A DNA stretch of 14,690 nt, from contig JANNHP010000413.1 in the NCBI GenBank assembly GCA_031404455.1, positions 1-14,690 on the forward strand. The letters run 5' to 3'. The translations under genes were made by a program, and so were the position numbers. The DNA comes from JANNHP01 sp031404455. Lineage in GTDB: Bacteria > Planctomycetota > JAJSAM01 > JAJVHW01. The notes under the pieces are model-generated. The model saw nothing but the letters and a program-made list of their open reading frames with translations. It was not told the origin of the DNA and did no database searches. Below, one piece after another: positions 14,472 to 14,690 of this stretch. Each line of letters begins with the position of its first letter. The first letter of the stretch is position 1.

Positions 14472-14690
14472 CTAACAGAATGGGACGGCCCCGCGAAGCC
14501 GGCGCCGAGTGGCTGAATGCAAGGCGCGGCACGCGTCTTCGACCTTCGACTTCCTCAGCGCCTTCGCCCACTCGACCGAGTACGTCTGTTTGACGCTGTA
14601 GATGGAGTTCCAGTCCGACGGCGGGGACCAGTCGTCCTTGTTGCGCCGACACTTCTCACTGAGGAACACGAACCCCGCCATGCGTTCGGC
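14472..14690 (-). CDS. 3' end of an unrecognised gene, running off the window
   Basis: An open frame enters from the window edge and ends at TAG (14472-14474), giving at least 72 residues. An internal ATG at 14681 has no clear ribosome binding site, so the true start is probably outside. The peptide is rich in Lys, Trp, Tyr and Asn (for example WSPPSDWNSIYSVKQTYS) with mostly G/C at third positions, which is unlike the Arg/Ala/Pro-rich antisense frames elsewhere and suggests real coding. The end (SATRRRLRGAVPFC) is basic. I recognise no family, signal peptide or membrane segment. It has the same direction as tex, 184 bases upstream of it. Confidence 0.45.
   Translation of the reverse strand, partial: AERMAGFVFLSEKCRRNKDDWSPPSDWNSIYSVKQTYSVEWAKALRKSKVEDACRALHSATRRRLRGAVPFC

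Overview
The window is about 70% G+C with strong G/C at third codon positions, apart from roughly the first 114 bases. It looks like a stretch of chromosome from a free-living, Gram-negative-type bacterium. The cues are a membrane-anchored Hanks-type kinase, exported TlpA-like and transporter proteins, GTG/TTG starts and few strong Shine-Dalgarno sites. Planctomycetota or a similar high-GC phylum would fit, but no marker gene here settles it.

Layout. (1) Bases 1-233: an AT-rich end (1 to ~114) with a perfect extended -10 promoter, a ribosome binding site and a start codon, cut off abruptly at the first of two 31-bp direct repeats that flank a strong hairpin. (2) Bases 234-2289, minus strand: a tight three-gene unit of a small four-helix membrane protein, a FemAB/GNAT-like acyltransferase and a PIG-L/LmbE-type zinc deacetylase. 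The last two overlap by ATGA. (3) Bases 2386-5381, plus strand: a membrane-anchored Ser/Thr kinase, then a DEAD-box RNA helicase. (4) Bases 5417-10464, plus strand: a peptide-type ABC importer unit with a tethered solute-binding protein, a DppB-type permease and a DppC/YejE-type permease. No ATPase gene is present. (5) Bases 10471-14287, minus strand, convergent with the importer: a Tex-family transcription/RNA accessory protein followed, one base apart, by an exported TlpA-like thioredoxin-fold protein with a CxxS active site. (6) Bases 14288-14690: the tex upstream region with an imperfect hairpin, and the 3' end of an unrecognised minus-strand gene running off the window.

The standout is the DppB-type permease at 7370-9337. 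A complete seven-blade WD40 propeller (about 285 residues) sits between its first and second membrane helices, exactly where the family has its extracytoplasmic loop. It is flanked by recognisable pieces of the normal loop, so it is a clean in-frame domain insertion rather than an assembly fusion. By topology the propeller should lie outside the cytoplasmic membrane, beside the docking site of the solute-binding protein, which is itself anchored by an uncleaved N-terminal helix instead of being a normal lipoprotein. The partner permease also has a long extracytoplasmic loop. Together these suggest an importer with an unusual external scaffold or gating module.

Other points of interest are the deacetylase/N-acyltransferase pair, which could remodel an amino sugar, and a Tex protein with a 12-residue-period Ala/Pro repeat insertion and an RGG/Gly-rich C-terminal tail.
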